DNA of 64,000 nt from NCBI GenBank assembly GCA_007693595.1, contig REDI01000045.1, positions 1 through 64,000 on the forward strand, written 5' to 3'. The DNA comes from Deltaproteobacteria bacterium (GTDB taxonomy: Bacteria > Myxococcota_A > UBA796 > GCA-2862545). The notes beneath the pieces were generated by a model. That model did not search any database. It saw nothing but the letters and a program-made list of their open reading frames with translations, and was not told where the DNA came from. Of the stretch, positions 41,775 through 53,592 are shown one piece after another (position 1 is the stretch's first letter; each line of letters begins with the position of its first letter). Both the position numbers and the translations under genes were made by a program.

Positions 41775-44200
41775 TCACCCCCGCACCCCCTCCGCCACCC
41801 GGATCACGTCGGCGAGCACGCCGCTGGCGGTCACATCCCCGCCGGCACCCGCTCCTTGCACCACGAGGGGCTGGTCGGGGTAGCGTGCGGTGGTGAAGGC
41901 GACGAAGGCTTGGCTGCCGCGGAGGCCCCAGGCGGGGTGGTCGGCGTCGACGCCGATGGGGCCCACCTTCAGGGCGGGTTGCTGGGTCGGATCGATGACG
42001 GCGAGGTAGCGGAGGCGCTGGCCTGCGGAACGCAGGGCCTCGATCCGCGCCTCCATGGCGCCGCGGCGCACGGTGAGAGCCTCAAGGAAGGCTTCGACCC
42101 CTTCGATTTCGAGGAGCTCGGCGTCGACCAGGGGCTCGATCGCCACGTCTTCCAAGGCGAGGGGGAGGCCGATCTCGCGGGCGAGGATCAGGGCTTTGCG
42201 GGCGGCGTCGGTGCCGGCGAGGTCCTCCTGGGGTCGGGGCTCGGTGTAGCCGCGCGTCATCGCTTCTCGGACCGCTTGGTCGAGGGGGACGCCGCAGGTG
42301 AGTTGGTCGCAGAGAAAGCCCAGGGTCCCCGAGAAGGCCCCTTGGACCCTGTGCACAACGTCTCCGGTGCGGACGAGATCGTGCAGGGTGCTGACGACGG
42401 GAAGCGCGGCACCGACGGTGGTCTCGTACCGCCAGACTCGGTGGGCTCGCCGTGCGCTGTCCAAGACGTCTTGCCGGGCGGGCAGGGGGATGGTCAGCGG
42501 CTTCTTGTTGGCGGCGACGACGTGGATCCCGCGGCGGAAGGCTCGGAGGTAGAGATCCTGCATGCCCTCGGCTGCGGTGCAGTCGATCAGGATCGGCGTC
42601 GGCATCCGGGCGAGGCGATCGAGGATGCTGGCGTCGACCTTGGCATCTTCGACGGCGCTCGCCCGCCACGACGCGGGGTCGAGGCCCTCCTCATCGAAGG
42701 CGAGGCGGTCGCTGGTCGCGACGCCGACCAGGTCGAGGCTGATCTCGAGGTCGCGGCGGAGGATGGGGGCCTGGGCTCCGATCTGTCGGAGCAGGGCCCC
42801 GCCGACCGTGCCCGCGCCGAGGAGGAGCAGGCTGACGCGCTCGACGGCGAAGTGGAACGAGGCGTGGACCGTACGGACGGCGACCGCGAGGTCGGCATCG
42901 TCGAGCACGACCGAGATGGATCGCTGGGTCGCCGACTGGCCGATGCTGTAGACGTTGACGCCTACGCGCCCGAGGGCGGCGAAGAGCCGGCCCGCGACGT
43001 TGGAGGTCTGGCCCATGGCCTCGGCGACCAGGGTGATCATCGCGACGGATCGCCGGATGCGCACGGGGGCGAGATCTCCTCGGACCAGCTCACGCTCCAA
43101 GGCCTGCTCGATCCGACGGACCGCGCGATCCGCTTGAGCTTGGGGAACGACCATACTCATGGCCTGACCGTGGTTGCTGTAGGTCGTGATCCAGACCTTG
43201 GTCTGGGTCTCTTCGAGGACGCGCTGGACCCGCTCGGTTGCGCCCGGGCTGGCGTGGAGGCGGAGGAACTCGAGGTCGATCAGGGCGAGATCGGACAGAG
43301 AGGTCACGCTGGTGGCTCGCGTGGCGTCGTCGGCCCCTCGGCTGTCGATGCGCGTGAGGGGACCGTCGGGGTCGAGGGTCGATCGGACCGTCATCGGGAT
43401 CCCCGACTCCATCAGGGGGACGAGGGTTCGCGGGTGCAGCACGCGGGCGCCGAAGGCGGCGAGCTCCAACGCCTCGCCGTAGGTCATGGCGCGCAGGGGA
43501 AAGGCGTCGGGGACCAGGGCGGGATCGGCAGAGTAGACGCCGGCGACGTCGGTCCAGATCTCGAGGGCCTCGGCGTCGAGTTGGGCTGCGAGCAGGGCCG
43601 CGGTGTAGTCGCTACCGCCGCGGCCCAGGGTGGTTGTGCGCCCATCGGGGGTGCGGCCGATGAAGCCGGTGACGACGGGGATGGCCTCGCGGAAGCGGGG
43701 GAGGAGGATCTCGAGGTTTCGACGACTCGCGATCTCGTCGACGCGGGCCTCGCCGAAACGCTCGTCGGTGATAAGCCACGAACGTGCATCGATCACGACG
43801 GAGGTTCGGCCGGACTGTTCAAGGGCATCGGCCACCACGCGGGCCGCGAGACGCTCGCCGAAAGACAGGATCAGATCTCGAGTGGCAGGCGAGACTTCGC
43901 CCAGGAGCGAGATCCCTAGGAGGAGCTCGCGAAGGGCGGTGATGTCGCCGTCGATACCCGCCAAGGTCTGGGGGGATGTGGCGGCGGCAGAGGCTCGGGC
44001 CGCCAGGGCATCGACGGTCCCCGCGACCCGGAGTCGATCCTTGCGCTGGGCGGCGTCGAGGGTCTGGAGGAGCTGGTCGGTGGTGTCGCCGAGGGCCGAG
44101 ACGACCACGGCTAGAGGCTCGGTGCGGGCTGCGATGCGCTCGGCCACGGCGCGGACGCGATCCGCCGTAGCGAGGGAGCTGCCTCCGAACTTGAGCACGA

Positions 44201-44204
<4 letters not shown>
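41775..44204 (-). CDS. thrA: Bifunctional aspartate kinase/homoserine dehydrogenase
   Basis: The 809-aa fusion phosphorylates aspartate (first step) and reduces aspartate semialdehyde to homoserine (third step), feeding threonine and methionine. The kinase part opens with LKFGGSS (K5). Regulatory ACT repeats lie around residues 300-460, followed by a Rossmann motif GAGTVGGALL at about 465 and the homoserine dehydrogenase domain. The length matches ThrA/MetL. The start overlaps the metX stop by four bases. Given its place after metY and metX, it probably supplies homoserine for methionine; which end product inhibits it is not readable. Confidence 0.95.
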
Positions 44205-46872
<2,668 letters not shown>

Positions 46873-46879
46873 GAGGGGA

Positions 46880-46908
46880 GGCTAACGGAGGTCGGCCCGT
46901 CCCGACAA
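46880..46908 (-). promoter_or_regulatory. Promoter of the met leader/operon
   Basis: On the minus strand TTGTCG (46903-46908) and TTAGCC (46880-46885) are 17 bases apart. The same TTG...TTAG pattern and spacing occurs at 63503-63531. The predicted transcription start falls on the leader's GTG. Confidence 0.5.
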
Positions 46909-47127
46909 GGCCCCTTTGGAGTTCTAGGCGGGTCTCTTGGAGGCGACGAGTAGAAAATCTCGGTCTTGGGCCTTCTTTACTTTAGGCGCCTCGGTGGCGA
47001 ACCGCCGTGATTGTACGCTGTCTCGCAGGTTCGCTGGGGCTCGGATCGCGGCTCCTTGGCTCCCGTGACGTTGGCGGTTCATCCTGTTCGGGGTATTGGG
47101 GATGACTCGGATATATGGGGATCCTGC
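46909..47127. other. Rest of the divergent met/47128 intergenic region
   Basis: This is the remaining part of the divergent region between the met leader and the rightward small gene. It presumably holds the latter's promoter: TTGGCG-N17-TATTGG can be read near 47080-47108, but it is weak. I see no RNA motif such as a SAM riboswitch. Confidence 0.3.
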
Positions 47128-47442
47128 ATGAGTCCAGACGAGATCGACGAGATCGACGAGATCAAAGCCTACCGGCGCCAGGTCCGCCGCCAGCGCCTCC
47201 GGCGCCTGTTGATCCTCGGGGCGGGGGTGCTGGTCCTCGGGAGCTGCTCAGGCTGCTGGGGGTGGGTCGGAACACAGCTGACCCGCGCCAATCTCGAACT
47301 CGACGGATACGAGGTCGAGTCCATCCGTCAGGTAGGGCTCTGCACCTGGAGCTATCAAGCTGAGCGGAGCATCCAGACCCCTGATGGCCCACACCGCATC
47401 GAGTCGATCGGGGGTCAGATGACGTTCTGCCCCTCGCTCTGA
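47128..47442 (+). CDS. Small membrane or lipoprotein
   Basis: The 104-aa protein starts with an acidic stretch (DEIDEIDEI), then a basic patch (RRQVRRQRLRR) and one hydrophobic segment (LLILGAGVLVLGSC). The Cys at about residue 42 could be lipidated (LGSC) or the helix may stay as an anchor. The exported part has more Cys (CSGC, LCTW, FCPS). No family is recognised. GGGG lies about seven bases before the ATG. Confidence 0.6.
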   Translation: MSPDEIDEIDEIKAYRRQVRRQRLRRLLILGAGVLVLGSCSGCWGWVGTQLTRANLELDGYEVESIRQVGLCTWSYQAERSIQTPDGPHRIESIGGQMTFCPSL

Positions 47443-47506
47443 GTCTCGGAGCCGGGGGTGGCCGGTTACGCTCCCGCGATGGTCTCTACCTCTCACGGAG
47501 CATGAC

Positions 47507-48073
47507 ATGGCGTCGAGCCGACCGTACCGGACCCACCCCGACGCAGAGACCCTCGATCTCGCTTTCGTCCAGGACTTCCTCCCTCGCTACCTCGACGCGT
47601 GGAACCAGCGCACGCCCGAGTCGCTCCTCGCGCTAGCGGACCCTCAGGTCCTCTGGGAAGACCCTTCGATCCGGCCCGGGGGTCGCGCGGAGGGGCACGA
47701 GGCGGTGAGGGCCTGGCTCCAGGGGTTCTGGGCGACCTTCCCCGACATGACCTTCGACCACCTCGACGAAGGGAGCCCGGCCTCGGCCGCACTCTCTCTC
47801 GACGCCAAGACCCTCATCGCCCTTTGGCGCTGCGAAGGGACGTGGTCTGGGGCGCTGGAGCCTCCCGGCTTCCGACCGAATGGGCGGCGGGTACGGCTCG
47901 TGGGGGTCGACCTCTACGGCTTTCGCGGCGGGCGGCTGATCTCGGTGCGCACCGTGGTCGACAGCCAGGACGCGCTGATCCAGCTCGGTCTTCTCCCCTC
48001 CCCCGAGAGTCGATGGCTACGGGGGATCGCAAGAATACAACGAGCACTTCGCCGAGGAGGGTCGCCAGGGTAG
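47507..48073 (+). CDS. SnoaL/NTF2-like domain protein
   Basis: The 188-aa cytoplasmic protein has the cone-shaped SnoaL-like pattern: a first helix (FLPRYLDAWNQRTPESLLALADP), then LWEDPSIRPGG, GHEAVRAWLQGFWATFPDM, and a closing strand GGRLISVRTVVD. Families of this fold include polyketide cyclases and many ester or isomerase-like enzymes; the active-site pair is not clear. GGAG lies about seven bases upstream of the ATG. It may be co-transcribed with the dolichol-kinase-like gene 53 bases on. Confidence 0.7.
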   Translation: MASSRPYRTHPDAETLDLAFVQDFLPRYLDAWNQRTPESLLALADPQVLWEDPSIRPGGRAEGHEAVRAWLQGFWATFPDMTFDHLDEGSPASAALSLDAKTLIALWRCEGTWSGALEPPGFRPNGRRVRLVGVDLYGFRGGRLISVRTVVDSQDALIQLGLLPSPESRWLRGIARIQRALRRGGSPG

Positions 48074-48126
48074 GCCAGGGGCCCGACGTTGGGTTACCCT
48101 GCTGCATGACGCGCGGGTAGGGATCC

Positions 48127-49095
48127 TTGAACTCCTCTAAGGTTGTAGACCATGTGCCTTGGTCTGCCGCGGCTTTCGCGGTTTCGATGCACGCCTTGCT
48201 CGAGAGCCTGGACCCCGCCGTCTGGTCGGAGGAGGTCCCCGCTTCGGCGCGCGCTCGCCTGAAGGGGCTCCGCATCGAGCTCCACGGCCTCCTGCAGGAC
48301 TGGGGCGAGGAGCGCGAGCCCGCGCTGCGTGCCGCGATCCAGGCGCTCCTTCACGCCTTACCCGATCCCGCCTCCCTCGACGAGCAGCCCGAGACCTGGG
48401 ATGCCTTGCGCACCGCCCTCGAGGATCCCTACGAGGCCTTGGTGCACGAGATCGAGCAGCGCGGAGCCCCGGCGCGGCACCTTCGTCCCACGAACTGGGC
48501 GCGAACCAGCACCCACTTCGCCGCCGGGATCGGCGTCGCGCTCGCCTACGAGCACCTGCTCACGCCCTCGACCGCCATCGTGGCCGCGGCGGCTTTCGTC
48601 TGCTGGGCTTGGAGCCTCGAGATCGGCCGTAAGTACTCGACCCGTCTCAACGACTTCCTCATGGCCGCTTTCAGCCCCATCACCCGCGCCCACGAGCGCT
48701 ATCGGGTGAACTCCGCGACGTGGTTCGGCACGGCCTTGCTCCTCCTCACCCTCTTCGTACCTGGCGCATCGGGGGTGGTCGGGGTGCTCATCCTCGGCGT
48801 CGCCGATCCGGTCGCGGGCTTTGTCGGCCGTCGGTACGGTCGCACCCGCTTCCCCAGCGGACGCTCCCTCGAGGGCAGCTTGGCGTTCGCCTTGTCTGGG
48901 TTCGTGGTGGGCTTTGCATACCTCATCCTCTATCGACCCTCGCTCGGCTGGTGGCCAGCCTTCGCCATGGCCGCGGCGGCATCGATCGTCGGCGCGCTGA
49001 CCGAGCTGTTCGCCACTCGGATCGACGACAACCTGGCGGTGCCGGTCGCCTCGGCGATCGCGGCGGCGTCGATAGGGTGGTGGATCGGCATGTGA
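48127..49095 (+). CDS. CTP-dependent dolichol/diacylglycerol-kinase-like protein
   Basis: The N-terminal 115 residues are soluble and helical. From about residue 120 there are six or so membrane helices, with the family signature GVADPVAGFVGRRYGRTRFP and SLEGSLAFALSGF. These match the SEC59/DGK1 and phosphatidate-cytidylyltransferase-related clan, which phosphorylates polyprenols or diacylglycerol with CTP. Bacterial members are poorly studied. The start used is TTG at 48127 with AGGGA upstream; ATG at 48187 is an alternative. The polyprenyl synthase lies far away at 27.6 kb. Confidence 0.7.
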   Translation: MNSSKVVDHVPWSAAAFAVSMHALLESLDPAVWSEEVPASARARLKGLRIELHGLLQDWGEEREPALRAAIQALLHALPDPASLDEQPETWDALRTALEDPYEALVHEIEQRGAPARHLRPTNWARTSTHFAAGIGVALAYEHLLTPSTAIVAAAAFVCWAWSLEIGRKYSTRLNDFLMAAFSPITRAHERYRVNSATWFGTALLLLTLFVPGASGVVGVLILGVADPVAGFVGRRYGRTRFPSGRSLEGSLAFALSGFVVGFAYLILYRPSLGWWPAFAMAAAASIVGALTELFATRIDDNLAVPVASAIAAASIGWWIGM

Positions 49096-49157
49096 GCGGG
49101 CGGTAGGGTCCCCTGACGGCGCGCGGTCCAAGGCCGCATCGGGGACAAGCGCTCCTG

Positions 49158-49190
49158 CTCGACCACCCCTGAGGCCGAGGGGGTGTCGAG
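49158..49190. terminator. Hairpin between convergent genes
   Basis: CTCGAC, a bulged C, ACCCCT, a seven-base loop, then AGGGGGTGTCGAG: 11-12 base pairs with small bulges. It lies between two convergent genes, where a bidirectional terminator is expected, but no T-run follows on either strand. The rest of the 236-base gap holds only a short CCCCTAAGGGG palindrome. Confidence 0.4.
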
Positions 49191-49331
49191 TCCGCTCCAG
49201 AACGCTACGCACGCGACCGCGACCCCCGTTCCTGGGTACGAATAAGCCGCGTGACACGCCCCCTAAGGGGTTGTACCTTCAGGGAGAACTTCAAGGGTGG
49301 AGGTCGAGCCCACGCACGCCATTGAATCTAC

Positions 49332-50666
49332 CTATAAACGCCCTTCGGAGCGTGCGATGGCCCGCTCGGCTACCTCGCAGAACATCGAGCCAGGGTCGAG
49401 GGTGGGCTTGAGCCGCCGGGAGAGGCTGTAGATCCCCGCCAGGGAGCGGTGGAGAAAGAGCACGTCGGAGGGGGCGTGGATGCCGGGATAGAAGGCGAGG
49501 TTGCGGGCGACGGGTCGGATCTCTTCGATGATCTTATCGTCGGGACCACCGACCTGGAAAGGACCTTTTCGCAGGTGATGGGCCAGCCCTTTGAGGAAGG
49601 CCCAGAGCGCCTCTTCGGTCTTCTTGTCGTCGACGACTAGGGCCTCCATCTCGCGGGCTTCACGCAGGGCGCCTTCGCGGTCGTCGTCGATCGCGAGCAT
49701 GGCGAGGCGACAGTAGCGGCCGATCCAGAACTCGTCGAAGCGCTTGACGCAGCCGAAGTCGAGCAGCCCAACCCGGCCGTCGGGTTCGAAGAGGTAGTTG
49801 CCCGGATGAGGATCGGCGTGGAGCGTGCGGTTGTCGAAGGCCATGGTGTAGTAGAGGCGGGCCAGCGTCTCGCCGGCACGTTGGCGGGCCTGGGGGGTGG
49901 CGACTTTGAGGAACTCGTCGATGTGCAGGCCTGGCATGCGGTCCATGGTGAGCACGCGTTCGGTGCTCCACCCGCCATGCACCCGTGGCACCCGCACGTC
50001 GGGGTCATCACCCCACTGCTCATGAAAGACGCTGATGTTCACCGCTTCTTGGAGATAGTCGAGCTCCTCTTCGAGCCGGGCTTGGATCTCGGCGAAGGCG
50101 GCGTCGACCTCTTTCTTGTCGCGCCGGAGCACCCGACTGCCGATCATGATGGTCTTGAGCGCCATCAGGTCGGTGTGCACGCTGCCGTCGATGCCTCGGT
50201 GGAGCACCTTGACGACCACGTCGGAGCCGTCGGGCAGGACTGCGCGGTGGGCCTGCGCGAGCGAGGCGGTGCCGAGCGGGGTCTCATCGAAGCTCTGGAA
50301 GGCCTCGGTCAGCGGGCGACCCAGGGACTTCTCAATGTCTTCGCGGATCTCGGAGAAGGGCACCGGCTCGGCCTCGTTGTTGAGCTTGTTGAGCTGGGCG
50401 GTCACCTCGGGGGGCAGGTCGAGGCTCCGCGCCGCGATCGCCATGCCCTGACCGAGCTTCATGGCCGCCCCCTTGAGCTTGCTCATGGCCTCGACGACGC
50501 GCTCGGCGTTCTCGATGTGCAGCTTGTCCCTGTCTTCGTCGGAGAGGTCCCGCTTGCCTGCGAGGGCGCTCTTGACGCGCTCGGAGACGTAGGAGCCGGT
50601 GACCTTGCTGGTGAGGCCGGTGAGCCGGGCGATGCGACGAAGTCGTGAGGGGGGCTTGGGCGCCAT
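49332..50666 (-). CDS. ABC1/UbiB/ADCK-family atypical kinase
   Basis: The 444-aa protein carries the N-terminal KxGQ motif (AAMKLGQGMAIAAR) that defines the family. Also present are the nucleotide-contacting lysine in VVVKVLHRG, the catalytic-loop region TLHADPHPGNYLF, and the DFG motif in LLDFGCV. Members bind ATP and support quinone biosynthesis or lipid homeostasis. No C-terminal membrane helices are visible, unlike UbiB, so it is closer to Coq8/ADCK types. It stands alone. Confidence 0.9.
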   Translation of the reverse strand: MAPKPPSRLRRIARLTGLTSKVTGSYVSERVKSALAGKRDLSDEDRDKLHIENAERVVEAMSKLKGAAMKLGQGMAIAARSLDLPPEVTAQLNKLNNEAEPVPFSEIREDIEKSLGRPLTEAFQSFDETPLGTASLAQAHRAVLPDGSDVVVKVLHRGIDGSVHTDLMALKTIMIGSRVLRRDKKEVDAAFAEIQARLEEELDYLQEAVNISVFHEQWGDDPDVRVPRVHGGWSTERVLTMDRMPGLHIDEFLKVATPQARQRAGETLARLYYTMAFDNRTLHADPHPGNYLFEPDGRVGLLDFGCVKRFDEFWIGRYCRLAMLAIDDDREGALREAREMEALVVDDKKTEEALWAFLKGLAHHLRKGPFQVGGPDDKIIEEIRPVARNLAFYPGIHAPSDVLFLHRSLAGIYSLSRRLKPTLDPGSMFCEVAERAIARSEGRL

Positions 50667-50783
50667 GCTGCCTCCAGAGCGTGTTGCCTAACCGGCCGTC
50701 GCGCGACGGCGGTGTCAGATCGCGTCGGAGAGGGCTCGGCTACGTCCGAGAGGGCGCCCAGGTCCGTCTTCGGTTCGATCGAC

Positions 50784-50829
50784 TGCATAAGTATGCGCAT
50801 ATATGCTTGACGGGGCATGTAAAATACAT
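50784..50829. promoter_or_regulatory. Tandem ArgR-box-like palindromes
   Basis: GCATAAGTATGC (50785-50796) is followed directly by GCATATATGC (50797-50806), and ATGTAAAATACAT (50817-50829) comes ten bases later. All are AT-rich inverted repeats and the first two resemble the TGCATA-type ARG boxes of some bacteria. They lie 75-120 bases upstream of argR, the operon's first gene. ArgR binding here is inference. Confidence 0.55.
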
Positions 50830-50866
50830 CAGGTTAGAAGTAAGTAAATAAAAATAACATAAATGC

Positions 50867-50895
50867 TTGCCTCGCATAGAATGACATACTATACC
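50867..50895 (+). promoter_or_regulatory. Promoter of the arg operon (leaderless)
   Basis: TTGCCT (50867-50872), a 17-base spacer, then TATACC (50890-50895). The next seven bases bring transcription to the A of the argR ATG at 50903, which has no Shine-Dalgarno. This is the same geometry as the met leader promoter. Confidence 0.5.
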
Positions 50896-50902
50896 GACGT
50901 CC

Positions 50903-51310
50903 ATGTCCACCTGGAAAGAACATCTGCGCGACCTCGTCGCCTCCCGCCGCTTTCGGACCCAGCGAGATCTTGTGATCTCGCTGGCCTCCCGTGGCTTCGA
51001 GGTGCATCAGGGCTCGGTCAGCCGCGAGCTTCAACGGCTCGGAGCGACCAAGGTTATGGGCGCGTATGCCCTGCCCGACGAGTCCTTGGGAGCCCCGGTT
51101 CACGCCGTGCACGTTACCTCCGGGGGGTGCCTGGTCGTGCTTCGCACCGATCCTGCCTTCGCCTCGGTCCTCGGACAGGCGGTCGACGACGCGGGGATCA
51201 GCGGCGTCCTTGGAACCATCGCCGGCGATGACACGGTCTTCGTCGCCACCACCGGCCCCGAGACGGCGCGCGCCATCGGTGGCCTCTTCGACCTCCCCGT
51301 GGAGATCTGA
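50903..51310 (+). CDS. argR: Arginine repressor
   Basis: The 135-aa regulator has the ArgR winged-helix N-terminus with the recognition segment SVSRELQRLGATKV. The C-terminal domain, which forms hexamers and binds arginine, ends LGTIAGDDTVFVATTG. It leads the arginine operon and probably represses it through the upstream palindromes when arginine is plentiful. No ribosome site precedes it, so the message may be leaderless. argG begins two bases after its stop. Confidence 0.92.
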   Translation: MSTWKEHLRDLVASRRFRTQRDLVISLASRGFEVHQGSVSRELQRLGATKVMGAYALPDESLGAPVHAVHVTSGGCLVVLRTDPAFASVLGQAVDDAGISGVLGTIAGDDTVFVATTGPETARAIGGLFDLPVEI

Positions 51311-51311
51311 C

Positions 51312-52508
51312 ATGAGCAGCACCGTAGCAGTCGCCTTCTCGGGCGGCCTCGACACTTCCTGGCTCGTGGCTCGTTACGCTGAGCGGGGGCACAGAGTGGT
51401 CGCGATCACCGTGGACACTGGCGGGTGGACCCCTGAAGGCCGCACGGCCCTACGGAAGCACGCTCTGACCCTGGGAGCTGGGGAACATGTCCTCATCGAC
51501 GGCCGAGAGCCCCTCTATAACGATCACATCGCCTGGCTGATCCGCGGCAACGTCCTCCGCGGGGGGGTCTACCCTTTGTGCGTGGGGGTCGAGCGCATCG
51601 TGCAGGCCCAGCTCTTCGCCCAAGCGGCGAAGGCGTGCGGCGCGGAGCTGCTCGTGCACGGCTCAACCGGGGCGGGCAACGATCAGGTTCGTTTTGATGT
51701 CACCCTGCGAGCGATCCTGCCTGGCGCGAAGATCGAAGCCCCGATCCGCGACGAGGCTGTCACGCGCGAGCAGAGCGCCGCCTGGCTGTCCGAGCGCGGC
51801 CTGGGGCCCATGCAGTCCGACGCGACCTTGTCGATCAACCGAGGGCTGTGGGGCACCACCGCCGGGGGAGGGGTCACTCACGATCCCTGGTCTGAGCCCG
51901 GCGAAGACGCCTTTACCACCACGATCGACCCGCAGCAGGCCCCAACGGAGGGCGCTTCGGTCGTCCTGCGCTTCCGGGAGGGGCTCCCCGTCGGGCTCGA
52001 CGACACCCCTATCGAGGGTTGGCCCGTCGTCGAGGCCCTGCACGATCTGGGCGCGGCCCACGGGATCGGCCGCGGGGTTCACCTCGGCGACACCATCCTG
52101 GGTATCAAGGGCCGGGTCGCGTTCGAGGCGCCTGCGGCGGCGATCCTGCTTCCCGCTCACCGTGAGCTCGAGAAGCTCGTGCTTACCGCCGGGCAGCGAT
52201 CGGTCAAGGATCACCTCGGCGATCTCTACGGCCAGCTCGTCCACGAGGCTCGGGGCCTCGACCCACTCGCCCGCGACATCGAGGCCCTGCTCGCCAGCAG
52301 CCAGCGGCGGGTCGAAGGCGAGGTGCGGGTGCGAGTGCGTCAGGGTTCGGTCCAGATCACGGGCGTTCGCAGCCCTTATAGTTTGATGGCTGTGCAAGAG
52401 ACGGCCTACGGCGAACACACCGGGCTGTGGTCCGGGGGCGACGCGCGGGGTTTCGCCCGCATCCACGGCGTGCCGGCCTACTTGGCGGCGCGAGCGAGCG
52501 AGGTCTGA
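51312..52508 (+). CDS. argG: Argininosuccinate synthase
   Basis: The 398-aa enzyme joins citrulline and aspartate with ATP. The pyrophosphatase P-loop SGGLDTS is at residues 10-16, and GNDQVRFD is also diagnostic. The length is normal. The ribosome site is inside the end of argR, so the two are coupled. argH, which would complete arginine formation, is not in the window. Confidence 0.95.
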   Translation: MSSTVAVAFSGGLDTSWLVARYAERGHRVVAITVDTGGWTPEGRTALRKHALTLGAGEHVLIDGREPLYNDHIAWLIRGNVLRGGVYPLCVGVERIVQAQLFAQAAKACGAELLVHGSTGAGNDQVRFDVTLRAILPGAKIEAPIRDEAVTREQSAAWLSERGLGPMQSDATLSINRGLWGTTAGGGVTHDPWSEPGEDAFTTTIDPQQAPTEGASVVLRFREGLPVGLDDTPIEGWPVVEALHDLGAAHGIGRGVHLGDTILGIKGRVAFEAPAAAILLPAHRELEKLVLTAGQRSVKDHLGDLYGQLVHEARGLDPLARDIEALLASSQRRVEGEVRVRVRQGSVQITGVRSPYSLMAVQETAYGEHTGLWSGGDARGFARIHGVPAYLAARASEV

Positions 52509-52509
52509 C

Positions 52510-53592
52510 ATGCGCATCCGACTCGACAAGATCGCCTCGTGTACCGCCAACGCCCGCGTGCAGCGCCGGGTCGTGCTCGGCCCCGACATCCCGGCCCGGC
52601 CGGGGACGGTGATCGCCGTGCGGGTACTCGACGAGAAGCGCACGTACAACCAGGTCGAAGACCTCCATGGTCGCCTCATGACCGTGCACCGTGGCGACGT
52701 GGTGGCGGGGGTGCTCGGCAAGCGCGAGGCCCTGCGCGGCTACGCCGGCGAGGTCCCCGAGTCCGTTCGGCCCGGAGACATCCTGCACCTGCTCAACCTG
52801 GGCGGGGTGATCGGGCGCTGTACCTCGGTGAGCCCGCAGGTCGGCCCCCCTTGTCGCGTCGAGGTGCTGGGGGTGGTGCTGGCTTTCCCTGAGCTCGGTC
52901 GCAGGGTCGGGGCCCCGGCCTCTATCGATCCCGGCCCGGTGAAGCCCGCGGCGACTCTGGATCCGCTCCCACCCATGGTCCTGCTCGTGGGATCCTGCAT
53001 GCACGCGGGAAAGACGGCGGCGGCTTGCGCGCTCGTGCGCGAAGCGACCGACCGGGGGCTGACCGTTGGCGTCGCCAAGGTCACAGGGGTCGCCCTACGT
53101 CGCGATGTGCTCGAGATGCTCGATCACGGCGCCACGTTCGCCACCACCTTCGCCGACGCCGGCCTGCCCTCGACCTGCGAGGGCGAGGTCGTCCCGGTGG
53201 CGCGGGGGTGCATGAATCACGTCGCGAAGCAGCGGCCCGATCTGATGGTCGTCGAGCTCGGCGATGGGCTCATGGGGCGCTACGGCGTCCGCGACATCCT
53301 GAACGATCCGCAGATCCGGGCGGCGACCGGGGCGGTGATCCTCTCGGCCACCGATCCGGTGGCGGCGTGGGGAGGCGATCTGCTCCTGCGCGAGATCGGC
53401 TTGCAATCCACGGTGATCACCGGACCCGCCACCGACAACGACTCCGGTCGCTGCGCGATCCTCGATCGGGTCGAGGCTGTGGTCGCCAACGCGCGGACCC
53501 AGCCCAGCCTCCTGGCCGACGCGGTGCTCGCCAAGGTGGGGCTGCTGCGCCGGGGGCTCGCGAGCCCCGCTGCCCTCGAGGCGCAGGCATGA
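52510..53592 (+). CDS. P-loop protein of unknown function in the arg operon
   Basis: The 360-aa protein begins one base after argG and overlaps argC by four. Residues 1-150 are a beta-rich domain. A P-loop follows, GSCMHAGKT (residues 161-169), and then a DUF1611/dethiobiotin-synthase-like NTPase fold with KVTG and the acidic strand VVELGDGLMG. A late segment (GPATDNDSGRCAIL) is well ordered. It is not a known arginine enzyme. A role as ligase, regulator or replacement for a missing step is open. Confidence 0.65.
   Translation: MRIRLDKIASCTANARVQRRVVLGPDIPARPGTVIAVRVLDEKRTYNQVEDLHGRLMTVHRGDVVAGVLGKREALRGYAGEVPESVRPGDILHLLNLGGVIGRCTSVSPQVGPPCRVEVLGVVLAFPELGRRVGAPASIDPGPVKPAATLDPLPPMVLLVGSCMHAGKTAAACALVREATDRGLTVGVAKVTGVALRRDVLEMLDHGATFATTFADAGLPSTCEGEVVPVARGCMNHVAKQRPDLMVVELGDGLMGRYGVRDILNDPQIRAATGAVILSATDPVAAWGGDLLLREIGLQSTVITGPATDNDSGRCAILDRVEAVVANARTQPSLLADAVLAKVGLLRRGLASPAALEAQA

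Noticed and set aside
40884-43919. Open frame of 1011 codons on the plus strand
   Set aside because: It is antisense to the decarboxylase and thrA genes, both firmly identified, and reads as Gly/Asp/Val-rich shadow sequence.
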